This document shows positions 17,150 through 25,173 of a stretch of DNA of 58,804 nt, one piece after another. Position 1 is the first letter of the stretch, and each line of letters begins with the position of its first letter. A model generated the notes under the pieces. That model was not told where the DNA came from. It was given only the letters and a program-made list of their open reading frames with translations, and did not search any database. The stretch comes from Cohnella xylanilytica (GTDB taxonomy: Bacteria; Bacillota; Bacilli; Paenibacillales; Paenibacillaceae): the NCBI RefSeq assembly GCF_014212175.1, contig NZ_JACJVR010000084.1:1-58804 (forward strand). The letters run 5' to 3'. The position numbers and the translations under genes were made by a program.

Positions 17150-18914
17150 GGTCGTCGCCTCCCTCTGAGATGTCGCCGGCGAGCGGCAGCACGAGCCTCA
17201 CGACCGCGCCTTGCGCCCCGACGTTCAAGCCGTTATCGCCGTCCCCGCCGTCCGGCCCGTTCGCGAATTCGATCTTCGCCCGGTCCCCGAAGTACAAGTT
17301 CAACCGGTGGATGACGTTCCAGATGCCGATGTGGTCCCCCTCGCCCTCCTCCGCGTAACGGCCGGACCTCAGCTTCTCCAGGTACTCGGGCGGGAACCCC
17401 GGTCCGTTGTCGCTCACCGTCAGGACGAACCTCTCCGGGTCTTCGGGATGCTCCTTCGCTTGGATGCGGACGCGGAACGTCTCCCCGTCCATGCTCATCC
17501 CGTGCACGATCGCGTTCTCGACGAACGGCTGCACCGACAGCGCCGGAATCGGCTGCCCGCTCCACGGCTCTTCGATCTCGATCTCGTAGTCGAGCTGATC
17601 GGGATACCTCATTTTCTGAATCTCCAGGTAGTTCCGGATATGCTTCAGCTCCTCGCCCACCGTCACGTGCGTCCGATGCGTGCGAATCGTGAACTTGAAG
17701 TAATCGGCCAGATACAGCGACATCTTCTGCACGTTCTTGTGAAGCTGAAGCGTGGCCAAGTTATAAATGATATGAAGGCTGTTCAGATAAAAATGGGGAT
17801 TGATCTGCACCTGCAGATGCTTCAGCTCCGCCTTCTTCACGAGCAGCTCCTGCTCGTAGATGCCGATGCGCAGCTGCTTGATCTGGTCGGCCATGCTGTT
17901 GTAGGTGGAAGCGAGGAACGACAGCTCCCTCGACCGGTCTTCGGCGAGCCGGAAGTTCAGGTCCCCCTGGATGATGCGGCGCATGCCGCGGATCAGATCC
18001 CGAAGAGGGGTGAAAAGCACCCGCTTCAGCAGCAGCACGTAGAGGCTGAGCACGAGCGCGGCGCCGATCGGGATGATCCACGCCGCCCGCAGGAAGAAGG
18101 GAAGCCGGGACAGCAGGTTCTGCTCCGGCACGAGCACGAGAACCCGGATGTCCGACAGCCGCGACTTCGTGCCGACGGCCAGGCGCTTGCCGCTCGGCTC
18201 GTCCAGCAGCAGGTAATCGCTGTCGAGCTGGGCCAGGCGGGGGCGAATATACTCGAGCCCTTCCTCCGTAAGGGTCGTCGCCGTGAGCGGCCGGCCCTGC
18301 GCGTCGACGATCGTCACTTCGCCGCCTCCCCCGAGGTTCAGCTGGCGGAAGGGCTCGAGCAGGCTGCCGAGGTCGATCCAGGCGCCGAGAATGACGTCCG
18401 GGGACGCTTGGACCGTCGTGACGAGTCCGTATTCGGAGCCGTTCGGGAACACCGTCCACCGCGAGTTCGCGCTCCGGTCGTTCTTGTCGAGCCAGTCGGC
18501 GAATCCGGCGAGCCTCTCGGAGCTGCCTTCGGTGACGGTCAGGTCGCGGGCGTTGCGCGCGTACACGAAGAACGTGTCGATCGTATTGTACAGCACGAGG
18601 TCGTCCCGGAACCGGTTGATGATCCGCACCTTGCGCAGCTGGTACTCCCCGTCGTTGTAATCGAACAGGTTGAGGGACATGACGTCCGGGTCGCTGCCGG
18701 CTCGGGTGAGCAGGTATTTGCCCGTGTCCTCGAGCACCTGATCCACCTTGCTCTGGATGAACATGTCGACGAGGTCGCCGTTGGAGGAAGCGACCTTCTC
18801 GCGAACGACGTGGATCGCGTAGAAATTGTTGTAGAGCAAGTAAGCGACGAGAGGCGCAAGCACCGCGAATATTCCGAGGAGCAACTTGAACTGCAGCGAT
18901 CTCAGCACGTTCAT
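17124..18914 (-). CDS. YesM-type sensor histidine kinase (locus A)
   Basis: A 596-aa membrane kinase. TM1 is at about 9-29, followed by a large extracellular sensor domain (about 30-272, Cache-like) and TM2 about 275-297. A HAMP region ends with IIQGDLNFRL. The His_kinase domain has phospho-acceptor H374 in QINPHFYLNSL, then an HATPase with the N box QPFVENAIVHG and G boxes VSDNGPGFPP and GIWNVIHRLNLYF. It senses an extracellular ligand, probably a carbohydrate, and phosphorylates the overlapping YesN protein. The ATG is preceded by AAAGGAACG. Its sensor domain differs clearly from that of the locus B kinase, so different signals are likely. Confidence 0.95.
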   Translation of the reverse strand: MNVLRSLQFKLLLGIFAVLAPLVAYLLYNNFYAIHVVREKVASSNGDLVDMFIQSKVDQVLEDTGKYLLTRAGSDPDVMSLNLFDYNDGEYQLRKVRIINRFRDDLVLYNTIDTFFVYARNARDLTVTEGSSERLAGFADWLDKNDRSANSRWTVFPNGSEYGLVTTVQASPDVILGAWIDLGSLLEPFRQLNLGGGGEVTIVDAQGRPLTATTLTEEGLEYIRPRLAQLDSDYLLLDEPSGKRLAVGTKSRLSDIRVLVLVPEQNLLSRLPFFLRAAWIIPIGAALVLSLYVLLLKRVLFTPLRDLIRGMRRIIQGDLNFRLAEDRSRELSFLASTYNSMADQIKQLRIGIYEQELLVKKAELKHLQVQINPHFYLNSLHIIYNLATLQLHKNVQKMSLYLADYFKFTIRTHRTHVTVGEELKHIRNYLEIQKMRYPDQLDYEIEIEEPWSGQPIPALSVQPFVENAIVHGMSMDGETFRVRIQAKEHPEDPERFVLTVSDNGPGFPPEYLEKLRSGRYAEEGEGDHIGIWNVIHRLNLYFGDRAKIEFANGPDGGDGDNGLNVGAQGAVVRLVLPLAGDISEGGDDHVQSAYRG

Positions 18915-18937
18915 CGGTCTCGTTCCTTTGCGCTCGT

Positions 18938-19030
18938 GGTGTGAATGGTGCAGATGGTGCAGATGGCATAAGCGGCGTAGATGGCGTATAGGGCGTAAAT
19001 TCGTTTAGGGCGCATAGAGCATATAGGGCA
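18938..19030. repeat. Degenerate short repeats upstream of kinase gene
   Basis: The leader region of the locus A kinase contains diverged 9- to 12-bp units of the type atggcgtat, agggcgtaa, atggtgcag repeated about eight times. It is simple-sequence expansion with no coding signal. It lies where the kinase promoter should be, so copy-number change could alter expression. The rest of 18915-19120 shows no gene. Confidence 0.5.
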
Positions 19031-19120
19031 TGATTTACCCCCGATTATCTCATCCCCGGCCGAGGGGCGTCCACCGCCTCCGGTGCTTTTTTGAACGTTT
19101 TGGAGACTATCGCATGCGCG

Positions 19121-19158
19121 AAAAAGCCATGTCCGTCCTCGAAGCGGAGGGACATGGC
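19121..19158 (-). terminator. Intrinsic terminator of amidotransferase-like gene
   Basis: Stem gccatgtcc / ggacatggc, extended inward by further pairs, is followed on the minus strand by TTTTT. It lies about 30 nt beyond the stop at 19190. Confidence 0.8.
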
Positions 19159-19189
19159 GGGCCGGGTGCGGATTCGGACGGCAGTCGTC

Positions 19190-19894
19190 TCAGGACGGGA
19201 CGGCGGAGGCGGCCTCCAGATAGGACCGGATCAGAGGATGAACTCTCTCGCGGAACGCGGAGCGTTCGGGCTGGAACAGCGTCCCGACGTAGAAGGGGTG
19301 ATCGCGGTGCTCCATGATCCGGATCTCGCCGTCCGCATCCGTTCCGGCGATCCGCAGATCGGTCCGTTCGAACAGCGGGGCGTATTCGAGATTGAGCCCG
19401 TAATTGCACGTCCCGTATTGTTCTTCAACCTCTTCGGTCCCGTAAGCCTCCGCCGCCTTGGAGCCCGGAACGAGCTGGAAGACGAAGCTCTGCTCGCTTA
19501 CCGAGCAGGACAAGGGGGTGACCAAGAGGAGGGATGCCGCGGGATTCTGTTCGGCATGGTCCGCTTCCGCGAGCCCCAGAACGTTGCGGGCATACTCGAG
19601 GAGCATGTGCTGGAAGCCGCCGCACGTTCCAAGGAACGGCACCTTCCGCTCGCGCGCGAACCGAATCCCGTTCAGCGCCCCCTCCATGCTGGCGTACGGA
19701 CTTGCCGGCACCGTCCAGAGGGCTTGATACTTGTCCAGCTTCCCCTCATGGTCCCGCTCCAGGTCGGGCGTGGGAATCCAGTCGAATTCGACCGTTCGCC
19801 CCCATTCGCCCGCCGCGAGCCGAAGCGCTTCGGGAATCGCCCTATGCGCCTTGACGTCCGGGTTGTAATCGCCGATCAATCCCACTCGGATCAT
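19190..19894 (-). CDS. CTP-synthase C-terminal-related glutamine amidotransferase-like protein
   Basis: About 234 aa from ATG 19894 (AAAGGCGGCAGGAAG upstream); ATG 19915 would add seven residues. The class I glutamine amidotransferase fold is shown by VPFLGTCGGFQHMLLEYARN (nucleophile Cys in the GTCGG elbow) and HPFYVGTLFQPE near the end (His and Glu of the triad). These motifs are the ones of the CtrA/PyrG C-terminal domain, but the synthetase half is absent. The family is known as stand-alone CTP synthase C-terminal region-related proteins; substrate and partner are unknown. The gene is monocistronic, with its own terminator. Confidence 0.82.
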   Translation of the reverse strand: MIRVGLIGDYNPDVKAHRAIPEALRLAAGEWGRTVEFDWIPTPDLERDHEGKLDKYQALWTVPASPYASMEGALNGIRFARERKVPFLGTCGGFQHMLLEYARNVLGLAEADHAEQNPAASLLLVTPLSCSVSEQSFVFQLVPGSKAAEAYGTEEVEEQYGTCNYGLNLEYAPLFERTDLRIAGTDADGEIRIMEHRDHPFYVGTLFQPERSAFRERVHPLIRSYLEAASAVPS

Positions 19895-19988
19895 TCGCTT
19901 CCTGCCGCCTTTCATTATGGAATCGTCTCGCCATTTTCTATCCTATCATTCTCGCTCCTCCCGTTAAATGCGAAGTTTTGAGTCCGAA

Positions 19989-20035
19989 CATGGGTAACGG
20001 AGCCTGAATGGGTACGGGTCGACGATAGAAAAAAA
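19989..20035 (-). repeat. Dispersed 47-nt element, copy 1
   Basis: Sequence catgggtaacggagcctg through cgacgatag and an A-run matches a second copy at 32943-32988 (about 36 of 47 positions, one 1-nt gap). In both places it sits directly beyond the T-run of a minus-strand terminator. No coding potential is seen. Confidence 0.55.
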
Positions 20036-20067
20036 CTCCGCCCGAAAAAAGCGAAGCCGGGCGAAGT
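20027..20067 (-). terminator. Intrinsic terminator of the phn-type operon
   Basis: Stem actccgcccg / cgggcgaagt (10 bp, one G-U) with a 13-nt loop is followed on the minus strand by a T-run of seven or more. It lies about 70 nt after the phosphatase stop. Confidence 0.85.
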
Positions 20068-20133
20068 TCGTTGTGCGGGCATGAACGACAGGGCCGGCAT
20101 GATGCCCCTCATGAGGGCAGCCGCCGCGAAGGC

Positions 20134-20937
20134 TTAAGCCGTCTCCAGGCAGCAATCCTGGAACCGTCTGCGCTTCTCGGCGTCCATGCCGAATTCCCGC
20201 TCGAGGAACGCCTCTGCGCTGCCGTATCTCTCGTCGATCGCCGAGAATAACGCCGCCATCGTCTCGCGGCGCAGCTCGAGCGCGGCGATCATCCGCTCCG
20301 TCTGTTCGGCCGACAGATAGGCGGCCATCTGCTCCTTCATGGCCGCGTTCATCGGAGCCAGCGTGCGGTTGGAGATCAGATAGTCTTCGATAATCGTCTC
20401 TCTCGGCACCCCGAGCGCGAGCAGGATGTAGGCCGAGCCCACTCCCGTGCGGTCCCTGCCGCCGGCGCAGTGATGGAGGAGGCCCAGATTGTCCGGATTC
20501 GCGACCGTCTCCATGAGCCGCTTGAAGGAAGAGTTGCCGAAGGCCATGTCCAGGTACATGTTCGTCAGGAAGTCGGCCGAGAGCATGTGGGCCAGATGCC
20601 CGGACTGAACCATGTCCCGCATGTCGGCGGGAACCTCCTCGGCGATCGCCGGCTGATGAATGTTCGTCACGCCGGGGAGAACCGGGTCCGGCTTCGCCTG
20701 TGCCTCTCGGGCGCCCCGGTAGTCGAAGATCGTCTTGATGCCCAGCGACCGGAACAGCTCCTTGTCCTTGTCGGTCATCCCCGTCAGCTCGGCGGCGCGG
20801 AACAGAATGCCGCGCTTGACCCGGCGGCCGTCCTCCGTCGGGTATCCGCCCAGGTCGCGGAAGTTCAGAACGCCTTCAAAGGGAAGCACGCGGTCGGCCA
20901 GATCGGATAAATCGTTCAAGGCGGGTTGAGTCGTCAT
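20134..20937 (-). CDS. CX5R protein phosphatase-like enzyme (module 1)
   Basis: A 267-aa cytoplasmic phosphatase of the Y_phosphatase3 type. It has NFRDLGGY (25-32), RAAEL, TIFDYRGAREAQAKPDP and the catalytic loop HHCAGGRDRTG with C157 and R163 (CX5R). Family members dephosphorylate phosphotyrosine or small phosphate esters. It is encoded last in the PhnD-PhnE-PhnE-PhnC operon, and a paralogue with the same loop sits in the second transporter operon at 28421. This suggests a metabolic phosphatase acting on the imported compound rather than a signalling enzyme. The start is ATG with GAGAGGGGA upstream. Confidence 0.87.
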   Translation of the reverse strand: MTTQPALNDLSDLADRVLPFEGVLNFRDLGGYPTEDGRRVKRGILFRAAELTGMTDKDKELFRSLGIKTIFDYRGAREAQAKPDPVLPGVTNIHQPAIAEEVPADMRDMVQSGHLAHMLSADFLTNMYLDMAFGNSSFKRLMETVANPDNLGLLHHCAGGRDRTGVGSAYILLALGVPRETIIEDYLISNRTLAPMNAAMKEQMAAYLSAEQTERMIAALELRRETMAALFSAIDERYGSAEAFLEREFGMDAEKRRRFQDCCLETA

Positions 20938-20964
20938 AAGCGGAGAATCCCCTCTCTCGTATGG

Positions 20965-21771
20965 TTATGCGTAACGGCGGTCTTGCGGCTCTTCGCCGAC
21001 GGGCTGCTGGTACATCTGGCTCTCTTTGCCTTCGTAGATGAGGGCGGCATGGTGGTCGGTCAACGCTTCCGGCGGTCCGTCGAACACCATCTTGCCGTTC
21101 TTGATGCCGATGATCCGGCTGGCGTAGCGCTTGGCGACATCGACCTGGTGAAGGTTGACGAGGCAGGCGATGCCCTGCTCGGCGCAGTTCCGGTGAATGG
21201 CGTCCATGACGACGGCGGAGGACTTCGGGTCGAGCGAGGCGATCGGTTCGTCCGCCAGGATGAGACGGGGCTGCTGCGCGAGCGCCCGGCAGACGCCGAC
21301 GCGCTGCTTCTGGCCGCCGGACAGCTCGTCGGCCCGCTTGTACATCTCGTTCTCCAAGCCGACCTTGCGCAGCAGGGCGATCGCCTTCTTCTTGTCCTCT
21401 TCGCTGTAGCGGCTGAACATGCCGGCGATCGAGCTCATATAGCCGAGGCGGCCATGGAGGACGTTCTCGAGCACGCTCAACCGGTTGACGAGGTTGTAGT
21501 GCTGGAAGATCATGCCGATCTGGGAACGAACGCGGCGAAGCTCTCTCGCATTCGCCTGGTCGACGCGGTCGCCCGCGAATTCGATGCTGCCGGACGAGGG
21601 CTCGACCAGCCGGTTGATGCACCGGAGCAGCGTGGACTTGCCCGCGCCGCTCGGCCCGATCACCGCGATGAATTCCTTGGACTTGACTTGCAGATCGATG
21701 CCGCTTAACGCGATCGTCCCGGCGCTATACTTCTTCGTCAGCCCTTTAATCTCCAATAGGAAGGATGACAT
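20965..21771 (-). CDS. phnC: Phosphonate-type ABC transporter ATP-binding protein
   Basis: A 268-aa ATPase with Walker A GPSGAGKST (about 38-46), signature LSGGQKQRVGVCRAL, Walker B LILADEP and H-loop region. The order and spacing are those of PhnC. It energises import through the two PhnE-type permeases encoded just upstream on the same transcript. ATG with AAGGAGGC 7 nt upstream. The actual ligand (phosphonate, phosphite or an organic phosphate ester) is not fixed by the sequence. Confidence 0.93.
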   Translation of the reverse strand: MSSFLLEIKGLTKKYSAGTIALSGIDLQVKSKEFIAVIGPSGAGKSTLLRCINRLVEPSSGSIEFAGDRVDQANARELRRVRSQIGMIFQHYNLVNRLSVLENVLHGRLGYMSSIAGMFSRYSEEDKKKAIALLRKVGLENEMYKRADELSGGQKQRVGVCRALAQQPRLILADEPIASLDPKSSAVVMDAIHRNCAEQGIACLVNLHQVDVAKRYASRIIGIKNGKMVFDGPPEALTDHHAALIYEGKESQMYQQPVGEEPQDRRYA

Positions 21772-21795
21772 AACGGAGCCTCCTTATGTTCTCGG

Positions 21796-22587
21796 TTAGC
21801 GCGCGCCGCGGGCGAGACGCTTGCGAATTCGGTTGGTCATGAGCTCGAGCGCGAACAGCGTGAGGAAGACGACGAGAATGCCCATCAGCAGCGGAGCGAA
21901 TTCGTAGTAGCTGATATACTCCTGCAGCAGCACGCCGATGCCGCCCGCGCCCACCATCCCCAGGATGACCGTCTCCGCGACCGTAATCTCGAAGTTGAAG
22001 GCGATCAGCGCCAGAAAAGTCGTATAGAGCGTCGGGATGGCGCCGTTGAACACGACGTGCCACCAGGTGCCTCCGAGCGCCCGGATCGCTTCGACCGGTT
22101 CCTTGCCGGCTTCGTCGATCTGGGCCGTGAACGACTTGATCAGGAAGGAGGTCGTCGGGAACAGCAGCCCGAGAACGCCCGCCATGGAACCGAAGCCCAT
22201 GCTCGCCACCGCCAGCAGCACCCATATCGTCGTCGGGATCGTACGAACGATGACGACGATCAGCCGCAAGCCCTTGGCGATCCAGCGGTTGGGGGCCGTC
22301 GTATCGGCGATGAGGAAGCTCAGCAGCAGCGACAGGAAGACGCTGATGACGACGCTCAGGAAGGCGATGATCAAGGAGGTCAGCAATTCCCGGAGCAAGA
22401 CCGGCAGGTCTTCCGGCGAGATCTGCAGGAACTGCTTGACGATATCGGGAATTCGGCCGACGCCGTCCGCGAACTGCGAATAGCTGAGCTTGAGGTAGAA
22501 CGCGCACGGGACGAACAAGACGATCATCACGGCGAAGAACCATCGTTGATTGCGTCGGGTCGCTTTATGCGAGATCGGAATCTTCAT
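21796..22587 (-). CDS. phnE: Phosphonate-type ABC transporter permease (second PhnE)
   Basis: A 263-aa permease beginning MKIPISHKATRRNQRW at ATG 22587. The frame is open further upstream, but that part overlaps the first permease out of phase and is not coding. About six membrane segments are present. The EAA loop is EAIRALGGTWWHVVFNGAIPTLYT, and ILGMVGAGGIGVLLQEYISYYEF is the hallmark PhnE C-terminal block. Its A of ATG is the last base of the preceding stop (1-nt overlap), indicating translational coupling. It forms the channel with the preceding PhnE. Confidence 0.92.
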   Translation of the reverse strand: MKIPISHKATRRNQRWFFAVMIVLFVPCAFYLKLSYSQFADGVGRIPDIVKQFLQISPEDLPVLLRELLTSLIIAFLSVVISVFLSLLLSFLIADTTAPNRWIAKGLRLIVVIVRTIPTTIWVLLAVASMGFGSMAGVLGLLFPTTSFLIKSFTAQIDEAGKEPVEAIRALGGTWWHVVFNGAIPTLYTTFLALIAFNFEITVAETVILGMVGAGGIGVLLQEYISYYEFAPLLMGILVVFLTLFALELMTNRIRKRLARGAR

Positions 22588-23372
22588 CAGAGTAGACGCT
22601 CCCTTATTCGCTGCGTAACGTATTCGACGCCCAGGATCATCAGGATCATGATCGTGACGACGGTCGCCGTCTTGCCGTATTGGAACAGATCCATCGTCAG
22701 CTTGATCTGCGAGCCGATCCCTCCCGCCCCGACCAAGCCGAGAATGGCGGAAGCGCGAATCGTGATCTCGAACATGAACAGCGTCCAGGAGATGTAGCCG
22801 GGCATGAACTGGGGAATGATCGCTTGCTTCAGCTTCTGCAAGTAAGTCGCCCCGGTCGCTTCGACGGCCTCCACGGCATGCTTGTCGATCTCCTCGATGG
22901 ATTCGGCGTACAGCCGGGCCAGGAATCCGATCCCGAGCAGGATCAGCGCGAAGATTCCCGGCATCGTCCCTACCCCGAACAGGACGACGAGAATCGAAGC
23001 CCATACGAGGAACGGCACGTTGCGGACCAAAGAGACGACGCTGCGCAGCGCGACCCTGACGGCCGGGTGGGGCGCGGTATTGTGGGCCATCAGGAACGCG
23101 ATGACGAGAGCGATGACGGAAGAGATCACCGTGGCGACGACTCCGAACGCGAGCGTATCGAGGACGGGCCGGACGTACTTCGCCAGATCGTTGACGTTAG
23201 GCGGCATGAAGTCGACGAACAGGAAGTTCAGGAACAGCGGGATGCCGCCCATAAACTCCGCGATATCGAACTCGATGAACCAGATGGAGAAAATCGTCGC
23301 GGCGACAAAGAGGAGAAGCGACAGCAGCCGCTTCGCCTTCTTCTGCCGCGCGATGGTATCGGCGCGCTTCAT
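22587..23372 (-). CDS. phnE: Phosphonate-type ABC transporter permease (first PhnE)
   Basis: A 261-aa permease with N-terminal helix (LLSLLLFVAATIFSIWF), five further segments, the EAA loop EAVEATGATYLQKLKQAIIPQFMPG and ILGLVGAGGIGSQIKLTMDLFQY near the end. It overlaps the next permease gene by one base. Two-permease PhnCDE systems are common in Bacillales. The start ATG lies 37 nt after the binding-protein stop region. Confidence 0.92.
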   Translation of the reverse strand: MKRADTIARQKKAKRLLSLLLFVAATIFSIWFIEFDIAEFMGGIPLFLNFLFVDFMPPNVNDLAKYVRPVLDTLAFGVVATVISSVIALVIAFLMAHNTAPHPAVRVALRSVVSLVRNVPFLVWASILVVLFGVGTMPGIFALILLGIGFLARLYAESIEEIDKHAVEAVEATGATYLQKLKQAIIPQFMPGYISWTLFMFEITIRASAILGLVGAGGIGSQIKLTMDLFQYGKTATVVTIMILMILGVEYVTQRIRERLL

Positions 23373-23409
23373 GAAGCTATCTCCTCTTTGCTGGATTTAA
23401 GGCTAATCC

Positions 23410-24303
23410 CTACTTGAGCAGCTCGTCGGAGCTCAGCTTCAGGCTCTTCGCGATCTCGCGAAGCTTGTCGTAGTTGCCGTCGTTCGCTTCCACGAACTTG
23501 GCGCCCGTCATGCCCAGCAGCTCGAAGTACTCCGGATTGTCGTAGCTCAGCAGGAACTCCTTGACCTTCGCCTTCACGTCGTCCGGAAGGTCGCCGCGGA
23601 TGCCGATCGCGGTACCCGGCAGCGGGTCGGATTCCGCGATGACGCGGAGGGAGTCCTTCTCGATGACGCCCTTGCTCTCCAGCAGGCCGATCATCATTCC
23701 CGCGGTGCCGGCCGCGTCGTATTGGCCGCGGGCGACGCCGAGAATCGCTTTGTCGTGGCCGCCGGCGAATTGAACGTCCTTGAAGAAGCCGTTGTCCAGC
23801 TCCTCCGGATCGATGCCCAGCTCCTTGACGATGGTCGCCTTCGGAAGCAGGTGGCCGGTCGTGGAGACCGGATCGACGAAGCCGAACGTCTTGCCCTTCA
23901 GATCGGCGACGGTCCGGATCGGCGAATCCTTCGGAACGACGATGACCGAGGCCGGCGAATTCGCCATCGCCGGAATCGTGATTTCGGCGATCGGCTCCAC
24001 CTTCGCGCGGTCGACGGCCACGATGTAGGAGAACGGTCCGAACATCGCGTAATCGGCCTTGCCGTTCTTCATCGCTTCGATCGCGGCGTTGTAGCTGGTC
24101 GCCTTGATGGATTCGACCGGAATGCCCAGCTTGTCGGACAGCTTGTCTTCGAAGTCTTTATTGATTTGCTGGCCTTTCTCGTCGGTCTCTTGCGGAAGGT
24201 AGACGATCGTGAACTTCTTCGGCGCGCTCCCGCTCGAGCCGCAGCCGGCCAGTACCGAGATAAGCAGGAAGGCGGACAGGACGAGCCATAACGTCTTTTT
24301 CAA
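23410..24303 (-). CDS. phnD: Phosphonate-type substrate-binding lipoprotein
   Basis: A 297-aa lipoprotein (signal MKKTLWLVLSAFLLISVLAGC, lipobox LAGC with C21) of the PhnD type. Family features are YLPQETDE, YNAAIEAMKNGKADYAMFGPFSY, KGKTFGFVDPVSTTGHLLPKA and the AGTAGMM ligand-loop region. It captures a phosphorus oxyanion compound outside the membrane. It is the first gene of the module 1 operon and reads divergently from the GntR gene at 24476. Confidence 0.92.
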   Translation of the reverse strand: MKKTLWLVLSAFLLISVLAGCGSSGSAPKKFTIVYLPQETDEKGQQINKDFEDKLSDKLGIPVESIKATSYNAAIEAMKNGKADYAMFGPFSYIVAVDRAKVEPIAEITIPAMANSPASVIVVPKDSPIRTVADLKGKTFGFVDPVSTTGHLLPKATIVKELGIDPEELDNGFFKDVQFAGGHDKAILGVARGQYDAAGTAGMMIGLLESKGVIEKDSLRVIAESDPLPGTAIGIRGDLPDDVKAKVKEFLLSYDNPEYFELLGMTGAKFVEANDGNYDKLREIAKSLKLSSDELLK

Positions 24304-24318
24304 GGTAGAACCCCCTCA

Positions 24319-24400
24319 TGTAATATACAGCTTGTGTACAACTTGGATTCTACTTGTATTCTATTCGGGAGATATTAAAGAAAAGTCAACGCATTGTAAA
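24319..24400 (-). promoter_or_regulatory. phnD promoter with GntR operator candidates
   Basis: Minus-strand promoter: -35 TTTACA (24395-24400), 17-bp spacer, -10 TAATAT (24372-24377). Downstream of it lie CTTGTGTACAAC (24331-24342, plus-strand reading) and a CTTGTATT half-site (24353-24360). The first matches 10 of 12 bases of CTTGTATACAAG at the module 2 promoter. Placement inside the transcribed leader fits a GntR repressor roadblock. Confidence 0.6.
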
Positions 24401-24411
24401 TAACGCAAAAG

Positions 24412-24441
24412 TTGCGAAAACTCTCCGGGTTGTCATAAGAT
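24412..24441 (+). promoter_or_regulatory. Promoter of GntR gene (module 1)
   Basis: -35 TTGCGA (24412-24417), 18-bp spacer, -10 TAAGAT (24436-24441), about 35 nt upstream of the ATG at 24476. It is back-to-back with the phnD promoter. CGCAAAAGTTGCG (24404-24416) forms a small inverted repeat over the -35. Confidence 0.5.
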
Positions 24442-24475
24442 ACGGGTAGGTTGAGAGAGAGGAACCCTTGATTCT

Positions 24476-25123
24476 ATGGCCAATTCCAATTTGATCGAGT
24501 CCGCATACACGTATATTCGCAACAAGATTCGCGCCGGCGAGCTGCTGCCCGGAACGCTTCTGTCGGAGAACGAGCTGGCCGAAGCGCTGAGCATGAGCCG
24601 CACTCCGATTCGCGCGGCGATCTCGCGGCTGGAGACCGAAGGGCTGCTCGCCACGCTGAAGAACCGGGGCGTGCTGGTCAAGGAAGTGTCGTTGAAGGAA
24701 GCCATGGACACGGTCGAGCTCCTGTTCATTTTCCAGAAGCAGGCCGTCGAGCAGATGAAGGACGGAGGGGAGAAGCCCGACCTCAAGAGATTGAAGGAGC
24801 TGATCGATCGTCAGCTCGAGGCGGAGCGGCACAATCAATACAGCCGTTATCTCGAGAGCGCGATGGAATTCGTCGGCTGCTTCACCCGGGTTCTGAACAA
24901 TACGGCGATCTCCAGAATCGTGGATATCAGCGTGGAGAAGCTGGTGCTCTACGGCACCGTCAACTATATCCGAACGCCGCACGAGCCGCACTATTCCGCC
25001 AATCGGCAGCATCCATCGATCTATGAGGCGCTTCTGAAGGAAGATTACGACGCCATACTCCAGACGATCACCGATGCCCACAACCGGAATCAGCAGCGAA
25101 TGTTGAGGTTGGCCCGGATCTGA
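24476..25123 (+). CDS. GntR family transcriptional regulator (module 1)
   Basis: A 215-aa regulator. The N-terminal winged helix has IRNKIRAGELLPGTLLSENELAEALSMSRTPIRAAISRLETEGLL, the classic GntR DNA-binding pattern. The C-terminal all-helical effector domain is FadR/FCD-like in length, but the usual metal-binding His set is not obvious. It is divergent from the phnD operon, which it probably controls. It is homologous to the second GntR at 30356 (shared LLSExELxExLxMSRTPxRAAxSxLExEG). The RBS AGAGGAA lies before the ATG. Confidence 0.92.
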   Translation: MANSNLIESAYTYIRNKIRAGELLPGTLLSENELAEALSMSRTPIRAAISRLETEGLLATLKNRGVLVKEVSLKEAMDTVELLFIFQKQAVEQMKDGGEKPDLKRLKELIDRQLEAERHNQYSRYLESAMEFVGCFTRVLNNTAISRIVDISVEKLVLYGTVNYIRTPHEPHYSANRQHPSIYEALLKEDYDAILQTITDAHNRNQQRMLRLARI

Positions 25124-25158
25124 AGAAGACCGTATCCCTCGCGGAGTACGGTCTTCTT
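25123..25158. terminator. Shared hairpin between convergent genes
   Basis: A 12-bp perfect stem (aagaagaccgta / tacggtcttctt) begins at the last base of the GntR stop codon and ends 16 nt before the stop of the convergent permease. It is probably a bidirectional terminator, with only weak T-richness (cttcttgcgcttctc) on the plus side. Confidence 0.65.
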
Positions 25159-25173
25159 GCGCTTCTCGGGCGT

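Noticed and set aside
22588..23004. Long upstream extension of the second PhnE frame
   Set aside because: It overlaps the first PhnE in another phase and lacks membrane character; the ATG at 22587 overlaps the preceding stop as expected for coupled genes.
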